Source of the DNA: Madurella fahalii
Taxonomy: Eukaryota; Ascomycota; Sordariomycetes; Sordariales
DNA: 64,000 bases
Assembly (NCBI GenBank): GCA_029876055.1
Contig: CM056875.1
Coordinates: forward strand, 2,790,001-2,854,000
Reading direction: 5' to 3'
The notes beneath the pieces were generated by a model. It saw only the letters and a list, made by a program, of their open reading frames with translations. It did not search any database and had not been told where the DNA came from. Shown here in pieces: positions 1-10,188 of the stretch (position 1 is its first letter; each line of letters begins with the position of its first letter). Position numbers and translations under genes: made by a program.

Positions 1-591
1 ACCGGAATTCTTACTATGCTTCCATAGGAATAAGAAGAAAAGTCGGTCCAAGGGCGGAAAGTGGTAAGTGAGCAAGGGACTGAGCTGGATGCACTGCGGA
101 CAAATTATAGGGGGCCCGAGCGGGCCAATGAAACCAAGTTTTTTTCTCCGAATTAGCGACAAGTTTGAGCCTCGATCTTCGCCCTACAGGGGCTCGTCGG
201 TGCGCGAGGTGTCACATAGATCTTTAAAGGTGGGATGCTGCAAGTTGGTGCTGCTAAACTTCATTTGCTGCGCCAGCGCTGGGGGAAGTCGGGGGACGGA
301 GCGGAGCGGAGCGGCGGAGCATCGGACTGTTATGTCCGTTCCATGGTTGTGAAACTTTACCTGGGCTGGCAGGTTACATTCCTTGACCACACATCGGTCG
401 GACAAGCAGGGTATCAAAAAAGCCACCCGGTCCTATTCCAGTCCTCAGGTTATCAAGGACCTCTCTCCACCGCTGGGGCGACACAAATATTGTCGCAGTG
501 ATACGCGCGTACATCTTTCCTTTTCTCCCTCGACTCAGCGGGGTCTTGGTCCCACTCTGGCGCGAAAACTCCAATATCAAGGAATAAGCCC
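1..591. other. left-edge intergenic region
   Basis: No gene could be supported here. Several open frames of under 150 codons overlap on both strands, but none shows a domain, a signal peptide or splice-consistent extension. The right part is the presumed promoter and 5' leader of the Zn2Cys6 gene that starts at 592. Confidence 0.4.
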
Positions 592-3259
592 ATGTCGTCC
601 TGTAGTGAGGCTGGAGCTGGTTTGCTGGCAGCAACTGAGGCCCCTGTAGCATCCCCTTTGCCGGATGCTGAAGTCGCTCCGCGCAATGGCCCCGGTCCGA
701 GTCGGTGACGGGAGAAACCTCAATTGTCTTGCAACCTCTGCCGACGTCGCAAGTAAGAGCTAGGTCGCTCCTTAGCGCCCACAACCTTCCGATACGGGCC
801 GCTGATTCACTCACTTACGCTAGGTTGCGTTGTGACCGCCAGCGACCATGTTCGAGCTGCTCATCGCGTAGTCTAACATGCACATACCCCGAGAACCTCG
901 CCACCACCTCATCCCTGTCCAAGCCGGCCGCAATGCACGACCGAATCGTCCAGCTTGAGCGCCTTGTGATGTCTCTTATTCCACGCTCTGTGCCGGGCTC
1001 CGTACCCGGCCACACTCCGAACTCCAGTTCCACCCCCGATCTAGCGCCGGGTCCTACTCCGGGTCCGTCGAGTCGCGCAATGAATACTCCAGCCGAGACG
1101 AACTCCCGGGTTAAGGACACATGTACGTCGGCAGAAGTACGTTCCGAATGCGGGAGCATGCGTGTTAGCGCTTCAGAGCTTCGCTATGTCGGCGGCGACC
1201 ATTGGGCTGCCATTCTCGACAGCATTGCCGACCTCAAGGATCATTTCGACCGAGAAGAACAGCTCCAACTGGCGCAGGACGGTCACGATGCAGTCGATGG
1301 TGATGATGATAGCTGTATGATGGGGCCTCGATCGTCCCACGCGCTGCTCTTGTATGGCTGCCGATTGCCAGTCTCACGTGCCGAGATCCTCGCCGGATTG
1401 CCGCCAAAGAGTGCTGTAGACCGCTACGTATCTCGCTACTTCAACCGCTTGGACCTAGTTCATTGTCAGTGTCTCTACTCTTTGCTTTCCCAAAACGAGG
1501 TACCCGGCAAGCCATGACTGACTGGGTCTGATATGAGACAGCCATTATTCATGGCCCAAGCTTTCTTCGGGAGGCAAGTACTCCTGCTGGGCTGTTCAGC
1601 TATTTGTTCATTTCCTGAGTCCAAGCCCTTGCGCTAACTGCTACTCTACAGTATGAGACATTCTGGACCGACTCGTCCAGTGTTCCAATCCTATGGATTG
1701 GTCTTCTTTTCAGCATGATATGTCTCGCCCTGCTGGCATCAGACGTATCCGACACTGCGCATGGCGACCCAGAGCATCGATCCCGGCAGATTGACCTCTA
1801 CCGTGAAAAGACAGCACAATGTCTCATCACAGGTGGATACACCAAATCCGGCCCGTACGCGTTGGAGACGCTAATCCACTATGTTTACATCGAACTAAGT
1901 AACCGGGGCGATGCTGACAACGACATCTGGTTTTTGTTTGCCCTCGAAGTCAACCTTGCCATGCGTATGGGGTACCACCGTGATCCTAGCCACTTCCCCG
2001 GCATCTCGCCGTTGCAGAGCGAGATGAGGCGCAGGCTGTGGGCTACTGTTCTACAAGGCGATATCCTCGTCTCGAGTCAGATGGGCATGCCGCGCATAAT
2101 CTGCGACTGGAAATGCGATACAGCGGAGCCGAGAAATCTAAGCGATGCTGATCTCGACGAGAACACAGCCGAACTGCCTCCGTCCCGTCCCGAAACCGAA
2201 CTTTCACCAGCTCTCGGCATTATTGCGCGGAGGAGGATGTTTGTAGCGCTGGGCGCTATTTCTGATGTTACAGCCAATGTCCAACCATGCAGCTATACCG
2301 AGGTCATGAGGGTAGACGGCATCCTCCATGAGGCAGCCGCGAGCATACCCCTTCCGCTGAAACCGAAACCTATGGCTACTAGTGTAACCGACTCACCCGA
2401 GGTCATTATGGCGCGCCTGTTCATTGCGCATCTGTTCTACAAGGGGCAAATTATGCTTCATCGGCGCTTCCTCTATATGGAATCCACCTCCCCTAACGAA
2501 GACGTCTTCGCCTACTCCCGAAAGGCCTGTCTGGATGCTTCCCTTGGCGCACTTCACATCCAAAATGTTCTCGACGAAGAGACCTGCCCGGGAGGCCAAC
2601 TGCATATGATGCGCTGGCGCGTGTCTTCCATCATGAACCACACCTTCCTCACCGCCACTATGGTCTTGTGCTCGATGCTACACCGTGGTCAGACAATGCA
2701 GCGGGAAGATGAAATCCTGAGAGCGTTAAATCGAGCGAGAACAATCTGGATGCGTGCGAGCTCCAGTTCCCGCGAGGCAAAAAAGGCGGCTGAGACGGTA
2801 AGTATCGTGATTGCGAGGGCAAGAGAGCGGCGTGGTTCACAAGGGCCTCAACATGTCAATGACCCTCATCACATTGAGCAACTTGGTCGAGTTGGGGCTC
2901 CACAACAGGGGTTGCAAGGAGTGCTGCCGGTTAATCCCTGTCCTACCAACGACGGCAGCGGCGCCAAGGCTGGTTTCCATGGACAGGATATGCTGCTTCA
3001 AGATGATACGAGCTTAGGGAGTGCTGTTTTTGAGCGTGAGTTGGCCTGCGCCTCACCCATCGCTTAGCGAATTCCGAAAACTGACCATTGTGCAGCCGAT
3101 AGATTCGTTATGCCGGATCTCTTGGGAATCTTCACGCCTCCAGATACCCAGGGACAGACCTTTAGCTTCGATGCAAGGCCGAGGTTGGATGATATGAGTT
3201 TAGAACTGGATGAGTGGATTCATATGAGTAGCGGGCGTGGGACGAACTGCTCGAGGTAA
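592..3259 (+). pseudogene. Zn2Cys6 transcription factor, full structure but with an in-frame TGA ahead of the zinc cluster
   Basis: Nuclear DNA-binding regulator of the GAL4-type Zn2Cys6 family with a fungal-specific transcription factor domain. Model: exons 592-752, 824-1464, 1542-1573, 1652-3035, 3096-3259 (794 codons). Joining exons 1 and 2 gives a perfect C-x2-C-x6-C-x5-C-x2-C-x6-C cluster (CNLCRRRK at the end of exon 1, LRCDRQRPC after the splice). The middle-homology region is clear: SFLREYETFW across the exon 3/4 join, MGYHRDPSHFPG, and EMRRRLWATVLQGD. Intron 3 (1574-1651) has a GC donor (AG|GCAAGT); the others are GT-AG. The reading frame from ATG 592 is interrupted by TGA at 706-708 (codon 39), followed immediately by REKPQLSC, the usual lead-in to such clusters. 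A rare GAG-acceptor intron at 646-714 would remove the stop but is unlikely. Target unknown. Family assignment is secure; functionality is doubtful. Confidence 0.75.
706..708 (+). other. in-frame TGA in the Zn2Cys6 gene
   Basis: The codon order around it is cgg-tga-cgg. A CGA arginine codon changed by one C-to-T transition would give this stop, and arginine runs before a fungal zinc cluster are common. No in-frame ATG lies between this stop and the cluster. Confidence 0.7.
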
Positions 3260-4548
3260 TTGGGTACCTATCCTAGTCAATTATGCGAAAGAAGCCCAGT
3301 GTCCGCGCTCCTTTACCATCCATCCCACGATATTGCATTATGCTGAGGCGGCGCATCATTACTACGAATACGCTTCTACCATGACCATGTATCAATACCT
3401 TCTGCAGCCTTGGAAGGAAGATTATTATGCAAACCTCGCATCTCAGAAGTCTTCTCTTGTCACCGGAACAGGATGCCAATAGAGATTCGCCAATGCTCTA
3501 TCGATAATATGAGGGTACTTCTTTTGAGGTTCATATTGTATCCTGGCTACCTATTTTCATGATTACAAATATCTTGTATCTTTAAATGCCATTCAGAGCA
3601 TTGCTTGATTGGGTTGCGTGCTTGAGGCCGATGTATTTCGGAGCTGTATTGCTACATTCAGACCTAGGCTCGTGTTTCTAGAGAGTGCCGGGAGGTTCTG
3701 GATATTTAATATCGAGGAAGTGGGTATGTCAGCTAGAAGGCCGTTTCTCAGGAGACTTTCGGCTAGTACTAACTGGATCTCCGGCCTGAACCGTTACCAG
3801 ATTTGAATACGAAAGGAGTGGTGGGAGGGTATTTGTCCTTCGGAAGATTTCCGGGGCGGTTGATGTTCGTCTTCAACCGCGGCCCACACATCTCACTAGC
3901 CAAGACGTCGATGTCCACCTGGGCCTTGGCTTGTAGTGACTTAGCAACTCGCTTGTCATCGTAAAGTATACGTAAATTACAGCATGCTATGCTCGCTCGT
4001 GTCATAGAGGTGCTCGGGAACTCAAGTGTCCAAGCGGTACTAATAAGCTATTGACCATCAACTGACGACCCAGACTCGAGATAGGTTATCATTTGTATTC
4101 TTTTCTTCTCCCTTCCCTTCCCTTTCCATTCTCAACCCCACTCCGTCCCAACCTGTCCGGCATGAGTCACAAGGGTTAGCTGGGTAGGGAAGTGAGCAAG
4201 GGGGACTCCCGCTGATCAGCGAATGATCGAACCGGCCCTACAGTGCAATTTCAGACAAGGATGGCTTAACCTGCGGTCGGTTGTGTTTGTGCGCGGCCCA
4301 GCCCTCCCATCCAATGATGTCTCTGCTGTGACATGCCGCCCCCCTCGGGAGCGTACTAATTAAGGTAGTATCTATTCCAAACGTCAGCTCCGTTTATTGC
4401 ACCCCCAACCCCAAGCTATAAGTGCCCAAGATGTTGTCATTTTTCGCTCCATACTCCGGTTCCTAAGCTGTCCCAGTAGGGATTCCCGTTCGAGTGCACG
4501 GCAGTTGCCCTGTTCGCTCCCGGCAACAACATTCCCAGCTGTTATTCC
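3260..4548. other. intergenic, promoter of the bHLH gene at its right end
   Basis: No coding frame with recognisable features. The stretch 4095-4145 is C/T-rich, as is common in filamentous fungal promoters. No RNA gene or clear repeat was seen. Confidence 0.4.
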
Positions 4549-5070
4549 ATGATGCCTAAAGACTCGTCAGCTATGGATAGCCAGAAAGCCGGCCAACCGC
4601 TCCAACGCTCAGAGGTTGCTGCCGACTGCCACGGAAGCCGTGACGTTGGCGATGCGCAAGCGCCGCCGGGGACCCGGATGAACATCACACGGCCGATTCG
4701 GCCAAAGCCAACTTCCGCACCGCCAACTTCAATAGAAATATTCGGTACGATCCAGCCGTCTGCTACTGTGGACTGCAACAAAGCATGACCGCTAATGTCA
4801 GACGGAGTGGCTGAGGCGCTCAAAACCAAGCGACAGAGCAGCAGGGCCGCCGAGAAAAGCCGCCGAGACCGCATGAAAGAGGCGTTGGGAAAGTTAGAGG
4901 CACTCCTATCGCAACGCTGCTGCGACGGCGGTGCGGGCATCGCGGGGACAGGAAGCGATGGTGTTTCCGGCATAGATCACAGGATCTATCCCAGATTCCG
5001 CACGGTTGAATATGCCGTCCGTTACATCTCATGCCTTCGGGCTCACTCCGCCCAAGATCGGAGCAAGTAG
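4549..5070 (+). CDS. small bHLH protein
   Basis: Predicted nuclear basic helix-loop-helix regulator of 154 aa. Exons 4549-4744 and 4802-5070 join in frame across a 57-bp intron (donor GTACGA, branch CTAAT, acceptor CAG) that contains the stop otherwise seen at 4786. Residues about 73-90 form the basic region (KRQSSRAAEKSRRDR), followed by helix 1 (MKEALGKLEALL), an unusually long glycine-rich loop, and helix 2 (RTVEYAVRYISCLR). The N-terminal half is low-complexity. The gene is convergent with the bZIP gene, with about 200 bp between stops. The E-K-x-R-R pattern in the basic region is typical of E-box binders, but the target is unknown. An unspliced alternative would start at 4795 and keep only the bHLH part. 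Confidence 0.6.
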
Positions 5071-5268
5071 ATGCCTGTTGCAAGGGTCAAATCGGAACTA
5101 GGAGTTGTGTTTTCTTTCTCGGCTAGCTTCAGCCTGGTGTCGGTAATCGGGTGCAGTGGCGAGGAATGGTCGCACACTCTCATTCCTTGTCTGCTCCTTG
5201 ACGGAGGATGAAACGAGGTCGGCTACGAGAGAAACGCTGCCGGGCAAGTTGCAGATTGGCGTACATTG

Positions 5269-6224
5269 TTAAACCCCTTCCGAACTGTCTAACAGTTGAA
5301 GTAGATGAGTATTCTTTACAAGACATTCGTTGGGTCCGGTGCAACCTAGGACTTCCCGTGCTATCTCTTCGTCCCTATCCATGCAAAAGTTGGCCATGAT
5401 GTGGGCGGCAGCCGTGCACGACATTTCTAGATGCGAATGCGTAGTCTTCGGGCTCTTGACGCTAAGCAGCGGTGATGCTGCTTCGTTGCCGAGAGATGGC
5501 TGTGCTTCATGTCCCTGTACACCTAGTGCGTCCTGGGAGGAATGCTCTGTGGCAGGCGCGCAACCTGTTTGCCATCCGCTGGCGTTGGCAACAGCAGCAA
5601 GTGTGTTCAACGCTGAAGCGGATGCATTGCCACATGGGCGGCGCTCACTTTCGGATTTCCCCAACCCGTCGTCAGGCGGTGAGGCTGGCCTGGCATTGCC
5701 CAGATCTGACGTCTGCTGAATGGCGACCCACTCCGGCTCTGACATGTTTGTTGTTTGGGGGTCGCATGGTATCCCGCCATCCATGTTGTGGCGCGATAAT
5801 TCCGGGCCTGACACAGGTGATAGCAGGTCTATCTTCTCTGTCCGCCGTGTCGGGGCTGTTGCCGGTAAGGCTCCTGTCGCCGGGCCGTTGAACGACGCTA
5901 GGTATTGATCAACATCTTCGTCCCTAACTCCGCGGGAGGCGAGGAGCGACCGCAGTCGCGAGTTTTCGAGCGCAACTCTACGGGCGGCCTGCCGCATCTC
6001 CAGCGTAGCCTGAACACCCTGGCGCTCATACTCGCGAAGTTTGGCCTTGAGTTCCTCGATGTATTCGCGGCGGCGTGCCCGACACCGACGCTGATTGTTA
6101 CGTATCCTCGCCGCAGAGGAAGGATCAAGCTGCTTCTTTAATTAATAGAATGAATCGTCAGTATTACTGGCGGCTGCGAGGGATATCAGGGTCGCAGATA
6201 TCCTGCACAAACCTTATCGCCCAT
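5269..6224 (-). CDS. bZIP transcription factor with a 12-nt first exon
   Basis: Nuclear bZIP regulator of about 290 aa. Exon 1 (6224-6213) codes only MGDK; an 83-bp intron (6212-6130, donor GTTTGT, branch CTGAC, acceptor CAG) leads to exon 2 (6129-5269), which opens LDPSSAARIRNNQRRCRARR. That is the N-x7-R basic region of a fungal bZIP family whose members start almost directly with the DNA-binding domain. It is followed by a leucine-zipper-like coiled coil (YIEELKAKLREYERQ, then MRQAARRVALENSRLRSLL). The remaining roughly 190 residues are low-complexity with a conserved-looking C-terminal segment around AREVLGCTGPNECLVKN. The unspliced alternative start at 5997 would lack the basic region and is rejected. 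Target genes unknown. Confidence 0.75.
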
Positions 6225-6592
6225 CACCGATCGTGCAGACATGATTTCAGAGTTCGCTTGCGGAATGTGCGTCCTCGAGACTTCGGAGGAGGGACGAAGG
6301 AGTGCAATGCGACAGCGATGGGTGTGGCTCTAGTTACGCCTATCAGGCAGCCAGAACACGGAGACGCCAAAGAGAGAGCCGATGCAGCATCGGAATGCAA
6401 AAGTCGCTTGTAATGGAATAAGGAAATGGGATTCGGGAATGCCTGCACGGGGGTCAAACCGATCTCGCCACTCGACGGGGACTTGGCGCAGCGGATCCTC
6501 GCAAACTTGTGAACCAATCAACTCTAGGCGGTGACATATCCCCACCAGCTGCTGTTCCCAGCTTGTGTATACAAAAACCCGTCTCAGGAACC

Positions 6593-7348
6593 ATGGTTTC
6601 CTCAAGGAGTGAACCCTCCGACATGAGTTCTACGCCGGCTCTTATCGGACGGGCACTCCGTTCCCTGAATGTTACCCAGTCGGCGATGATGTCTTCATAC
6701 CAACCCAGCGAACCCACAACGACGGCGGCACCAACACCGCCATGGTACGCCGCCTACCCGGGCCCCAGAAGCTCTGAGCCTAAATGCATAACGCGTGAGG
6801 AGGTACTGGCTATGCTCAAGACTCAACTTACGGACAAAACTCCGAAGAGCGCGAGGGATTTTGTTCTGGTGGATCTCCGTCGCACCGATCATCAGGTACG
6901 GCTTATCTTTCCGCCACCTGCCTCTGGTAGGTATTCGTCGCTGTCACCGATATCCTAACATTTCCCATCATCATCAAAAGGGTGGCACCATTCGCGGGTC
7001 CATTAACCTGCCGGCCCAGAGCCTGCACCCAACCATCCCAACGCTCTATTCTGTTCTAAGAGCATCAAGCGTGCGAAAAATCATCTGGTACTGCTGTATG
7101 TGCGCCTTTCGTCTTCTCAAACTTAGTACTATATCCACGTTATTTATACTGATGGAGTGCTGGCAGCTTCGTCACGCGGCCGGGGAACCCGTGCCGCCGG
7201 CTGGTTTGCCGACTATATCTCCGACTAGGGCGACAGTGAGATGCAAAGCTTAGTCCTGGTGGGCGGCATCAAGGGATGGGCAACCGCCGGCCCGGAATAT
7301 ACGCAGTGGATGGACGAGTATGACGAGTCTGTGTGGTTGAAGGAATGA
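6593..7348 (+). pseudogene. Acr2/Cdc25-type rhodanese (arsenate-reductase-like), interrupted by TAG
   Basis: Single-domain rhodanese of the arsenate reductase/Cdc25 phosphatase type. Exons 6593-6895, 6981-7095 and 7167-7348 (200 codons including the stop) are separated by 85- and 71-bp introns with good signals (GTACGG with TCCTAAC branch; GTATGT). Visible motifs: ITREEVLAMLK, DFVLVDLRRTDH, GGTIRGSINLPAQSL, the CX5R active-site loop C-SSSRG-R in WYCSSSRGRGTRAAGWF, and GGIKGWATAGPEY near the end. After WFADYISD the frame has TAG (7226-7228), then GDSEMQSLVLVGG resumes in the same frame to TGA 7346-7348. Homologues normally have glutamine here, so CAG-to-TAG is the simplest explanation. The truncated product (159 aa) keeps the active site but loses the last beta-strand and helix. 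An in-frame ATG at 6686 is an alternative start. Confidence 0.75.
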
Positions 7349-8098
7349 ACCGCCTTTGCAACCGACACAAGTCTTAATCCAGATGAAGAAAACAGGGGCA
7401 GTAACCTGGGTTCTGAGATAATGCGGTTGATGAGAATGAGCCCCGCCAATCTAGGGAGGCCAAAAACTGTAGTAGACGAGGAGAAGGTGTAGTTCCTTTC
7501 TTACAAGAGGCTATCTGGTATGGTCTCCGATGTACAGCGTCATTCTCCCGGCTGGGCAGCAAGGGGATGAGGTCGTTGTGGCCCAAGTGGTGTAGAGTGT
7601 GGGTCTCCAGACGACGCCTTCAGAATAATTAAAGGCTTTGGATACTATTCCCTGTTGTGAAGATAATGGGTTCTTGCGTTAGATATCATGACCCTTCTCT
7701 TAATACTGCTGTGACAGCATTGTGTTTTTATTATCGTTTAGCAAAATATATTAGATAGTTAGTTCATTTTACCTATTTCCAACACCAGTTGAGGAAACTA
7801 AGATAAGGGGTTCAAATCTGGACCAAGAGCCCTAGAACAGAACATAGGGATAACAAGAGATTTGGTGATACTGTAGCCACTTCGCTAGGCACTTCCAAAT
7901 ACAAGTGACGCCGCCTAGCGGCGAGGTAATTTTACTCTCCCTACTTCAAAACACAAGCAACATCTTCATTATGCCGTAATAGTATTCGTAAACATCCATC
8001 TGCGCGTAGACAAAGAAATGTTTGAACAAAATCGTCGTCCGGTCCATTGCCGTGCATTGCAAATCGATAATGGAGACGTCATGACATGAGAACTACTG
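7349..8098. other. intergenic, probable 3' regions of two convergent genes
   Basis: No supported gene. A/T-rich around 7620-7770. Holds the 3' flank of the rhodanese gene and of the minus-strand membrane protein. Confidence 0.4.
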
Positions 8099-9333
8099 CT
8101 AAGCATGCGGACGAGGGTAGTGCTGCGGTCCCGGCTGAATTCCAGTTTGATAGTAGTACTCGTAAGAACCGGGAACCTCGTATGGTCCCCTCTCGGCTGA
8201 TAGCTGGTGCGCAGCTGGGTAGTTCGGCGAAAGCTCTGACAGTGGTAAAACCTGCGGTTGTTGTTGTTGATGTTGCTGTGGTCCCCAAGCCGCCTGAGTC
8301 CAGGACATTTGTTGCGGTGTCGCATTATTTGCGTCGGTAGGCTTCACGCCCGCGCCGGCTCCCGTTCCTTCCAGCTCCGGCGTTCCTTCATACGGCTCAC
8401 GCGGCTTCTCTGGCTTATCGATCGTGTTGGTCGTCCGCTTCTTGGCAGCGTATCGCTGACCCAGGAAGAAGGCAAGCAGGATGAGGGCAACGCCACCGAC
8501 CGAGCCCACGGCTGCGCCAACGATAACAGGCGTATTCGAACCGTCGCTCCCGGTACTGGAACTCGGTGAATCCGACTCCTCGGAAGTACCGCTTCGCGTG
8601 TCACCCGTAGTTCGGGTAGGGGTGGACGTGCTTGGTGTTGAGCTCTCTGGGCTAGATGATCTTTGGGTCGGGTTGGACGTGCTAGTCGGTGTTGAGCTAC
8701 CTGAGCTAGATGATCTCACCACCGAGCCCGGCGCAGCGGTGATACCGCTGGGAAGCTCGACATACACGGTTCGTGCCCCAGGAGGCAGGCCGATTTGTTC
8801 GGGGCAGCCTATGAACGAAAGAGATGGCGAGGCCGATGGCGACGCCGCGAATATGGTGATCGTGGCGCATGAGCGGTCACTTGCGGCACCGTTAACATCA
8901 GTCTCTGCCTCAGAGCCGCCTCAACTTACCACCCGAAACTGACGGCGACACTGGCGGTCCGGGTATCAGCACTCGCGATGTAGATACCTGTAGCCGATGT
9001 CCCATTGCAGGCCTGGCCTTGATAGTAATTCGTTGTCATGGTGCCAGAATTGCCTCTGTCATCCGTTTCCACACACACGCCGATGCTTCCCACGCTGCTC
9101 CAGCGTTCCGACGCTGTGGTCATGACTTCGCATGAGGCTATGAGTGCTTCTGCGTGGTAGATTTAGCATCGCTGAAAGTCGAACAGAAGAAAGCGCCATG
9201 GTTACCCGTCTCGCCTGAGGCTACATAATAACCTATCTGTTTCATCTCCATTCACTGCTACCAGAAAGCTGAGCAGCAGCAGCATCACTAGCTGCAATGC
9301 CACGAAGGGCGGGAGCTGAGGTTTCCTGACCAT
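8099..9333 (-). CDS. secreted single-pass membrane protein with Ser/Thr-rich stalk
   Basis: Predicted type I plasma-membrane or cell-wall-associated protein of unknown function. Exon 1 starts at ATG 9333 with a strong signal sequence (VALQLVMLLLLSFLVAVNG). A middle exon ends at 8930 and carries a small extracellular domain (QGQACNGTSATGIYI). A 50-bp intron (8929-8880, GTAAGT donor, GTTAAC branch) leads to the last exon (8879-8099). That exon holds CDRSCATITIF, a long Ser/Thr/Pro stalk, one transmembrane helix (PVIVGAAVGSVGGVALILL), and a cytosolic tail rich in Gln and Tyr ending PRPHA. This layout resembles fungal Mid2/Wsc-like sensors, but no diagnostic domain was recognised. The join between exon 1 and the middle exon (somewhere between about 9220 and 9130) could not be fixed: the best-looking acceptor gives a stop at the junction. 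A second protein of the same layout lies at 13306-14291. Confidence 0.55.
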
Positions 9334-10098
9334 GACAATGAATGCCGATCCGAATTGTCGATAACTTCGCGAGATTATGCGAAAGCATACTCTGCGGTTG
9401 GCAAAGGTAAGGTAGGAAAGAAGATTCTCGAGGCAAGGCAAGCTTAGCACCCCTTCAGCGGCCAGGCCAGACGGCACAGTGCAGCGCTATACCAGATTGA
9501 GAAGCGCACCATTCTCAGCCTGTACGACCCCAGAACTAGGCCTTGTTTATACCTCAGGTACCTTTACCCAAGCCCAGCCCACCTTAACCCGAGCTCCGGG
9601 TTGCCCCAGGTATCACTTAGAGGCATCTTAGCTTAAACTAGTAGGAGCTCAGCTCTAGAAACGGAAATGGATTTGGTGTGCTTGAGTTCGGCCTCAGTGT
9701 ATTGTCGTATCATTTGGTACTGAGCAATGACTCTTCAGCTGGATTCGAAAGATGTGTGGCGGTAATTAATGCAGGCACACGGAAAGCGGCATGCTGGCAG
9801 CTCGTGGTGGTACCGGCAAACCTCCTATGTAAGGTCAGGTACCTTATGTGGTGTACAAAATGAAAGCACAAGTCACACAACACAGTCTTGCGATTTCCTT
9901 TCCATTTTGTGGCCGATTCAACCTTGATTAGGCCTCAACGCGACAATGTCTAGCAATCAATCTCGAACAAATTGCAACAACAGGGGTATATGTACCCTTG
10001 ACCGTAGCGGCTGCTGCACCTTAGCTGACGGGGCTCGTTTGTTTCACGGGGTAACTTTGTGCCGACCTGTAGCTCTCTATTTCCATCCGATCTCGTTA
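9334..10098. other. intergenic, left flank of the transposon
   Basis: No gene seen. It contains the promoter of the minus-strand membrane protein gene and ends at the TA target site (10097-10098) of the transposon. Confidence 0.4.
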
Positions 10099-10141
10099 AC
10101 GTACATTATCAGCAAGTGACCCATATCAGCGAGTGACCCAC
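10099..10141 (+). repeat. left terminal inverted repeat
   Basis: 43 bp starting ACGTACATTATCAGC. Position 16 is A where the other end has G. Contains the internal tandem motif ATCAGC(A/G)AGTGACCC twice. Confidence 0.85.
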
Positions 10142-10188
10142 CTCCCACTACCTTGCCTACTACTACCATCAATTCCAACACAACAATA

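Noticed and set aside
2794..2870. Possible intron starting at GTAAGT in the first Zn2Cys6 gene
   Set aside because: The frame through it (SIVIARARE) matches the family continuation and no good acceptor follows, so it was kept as coding.
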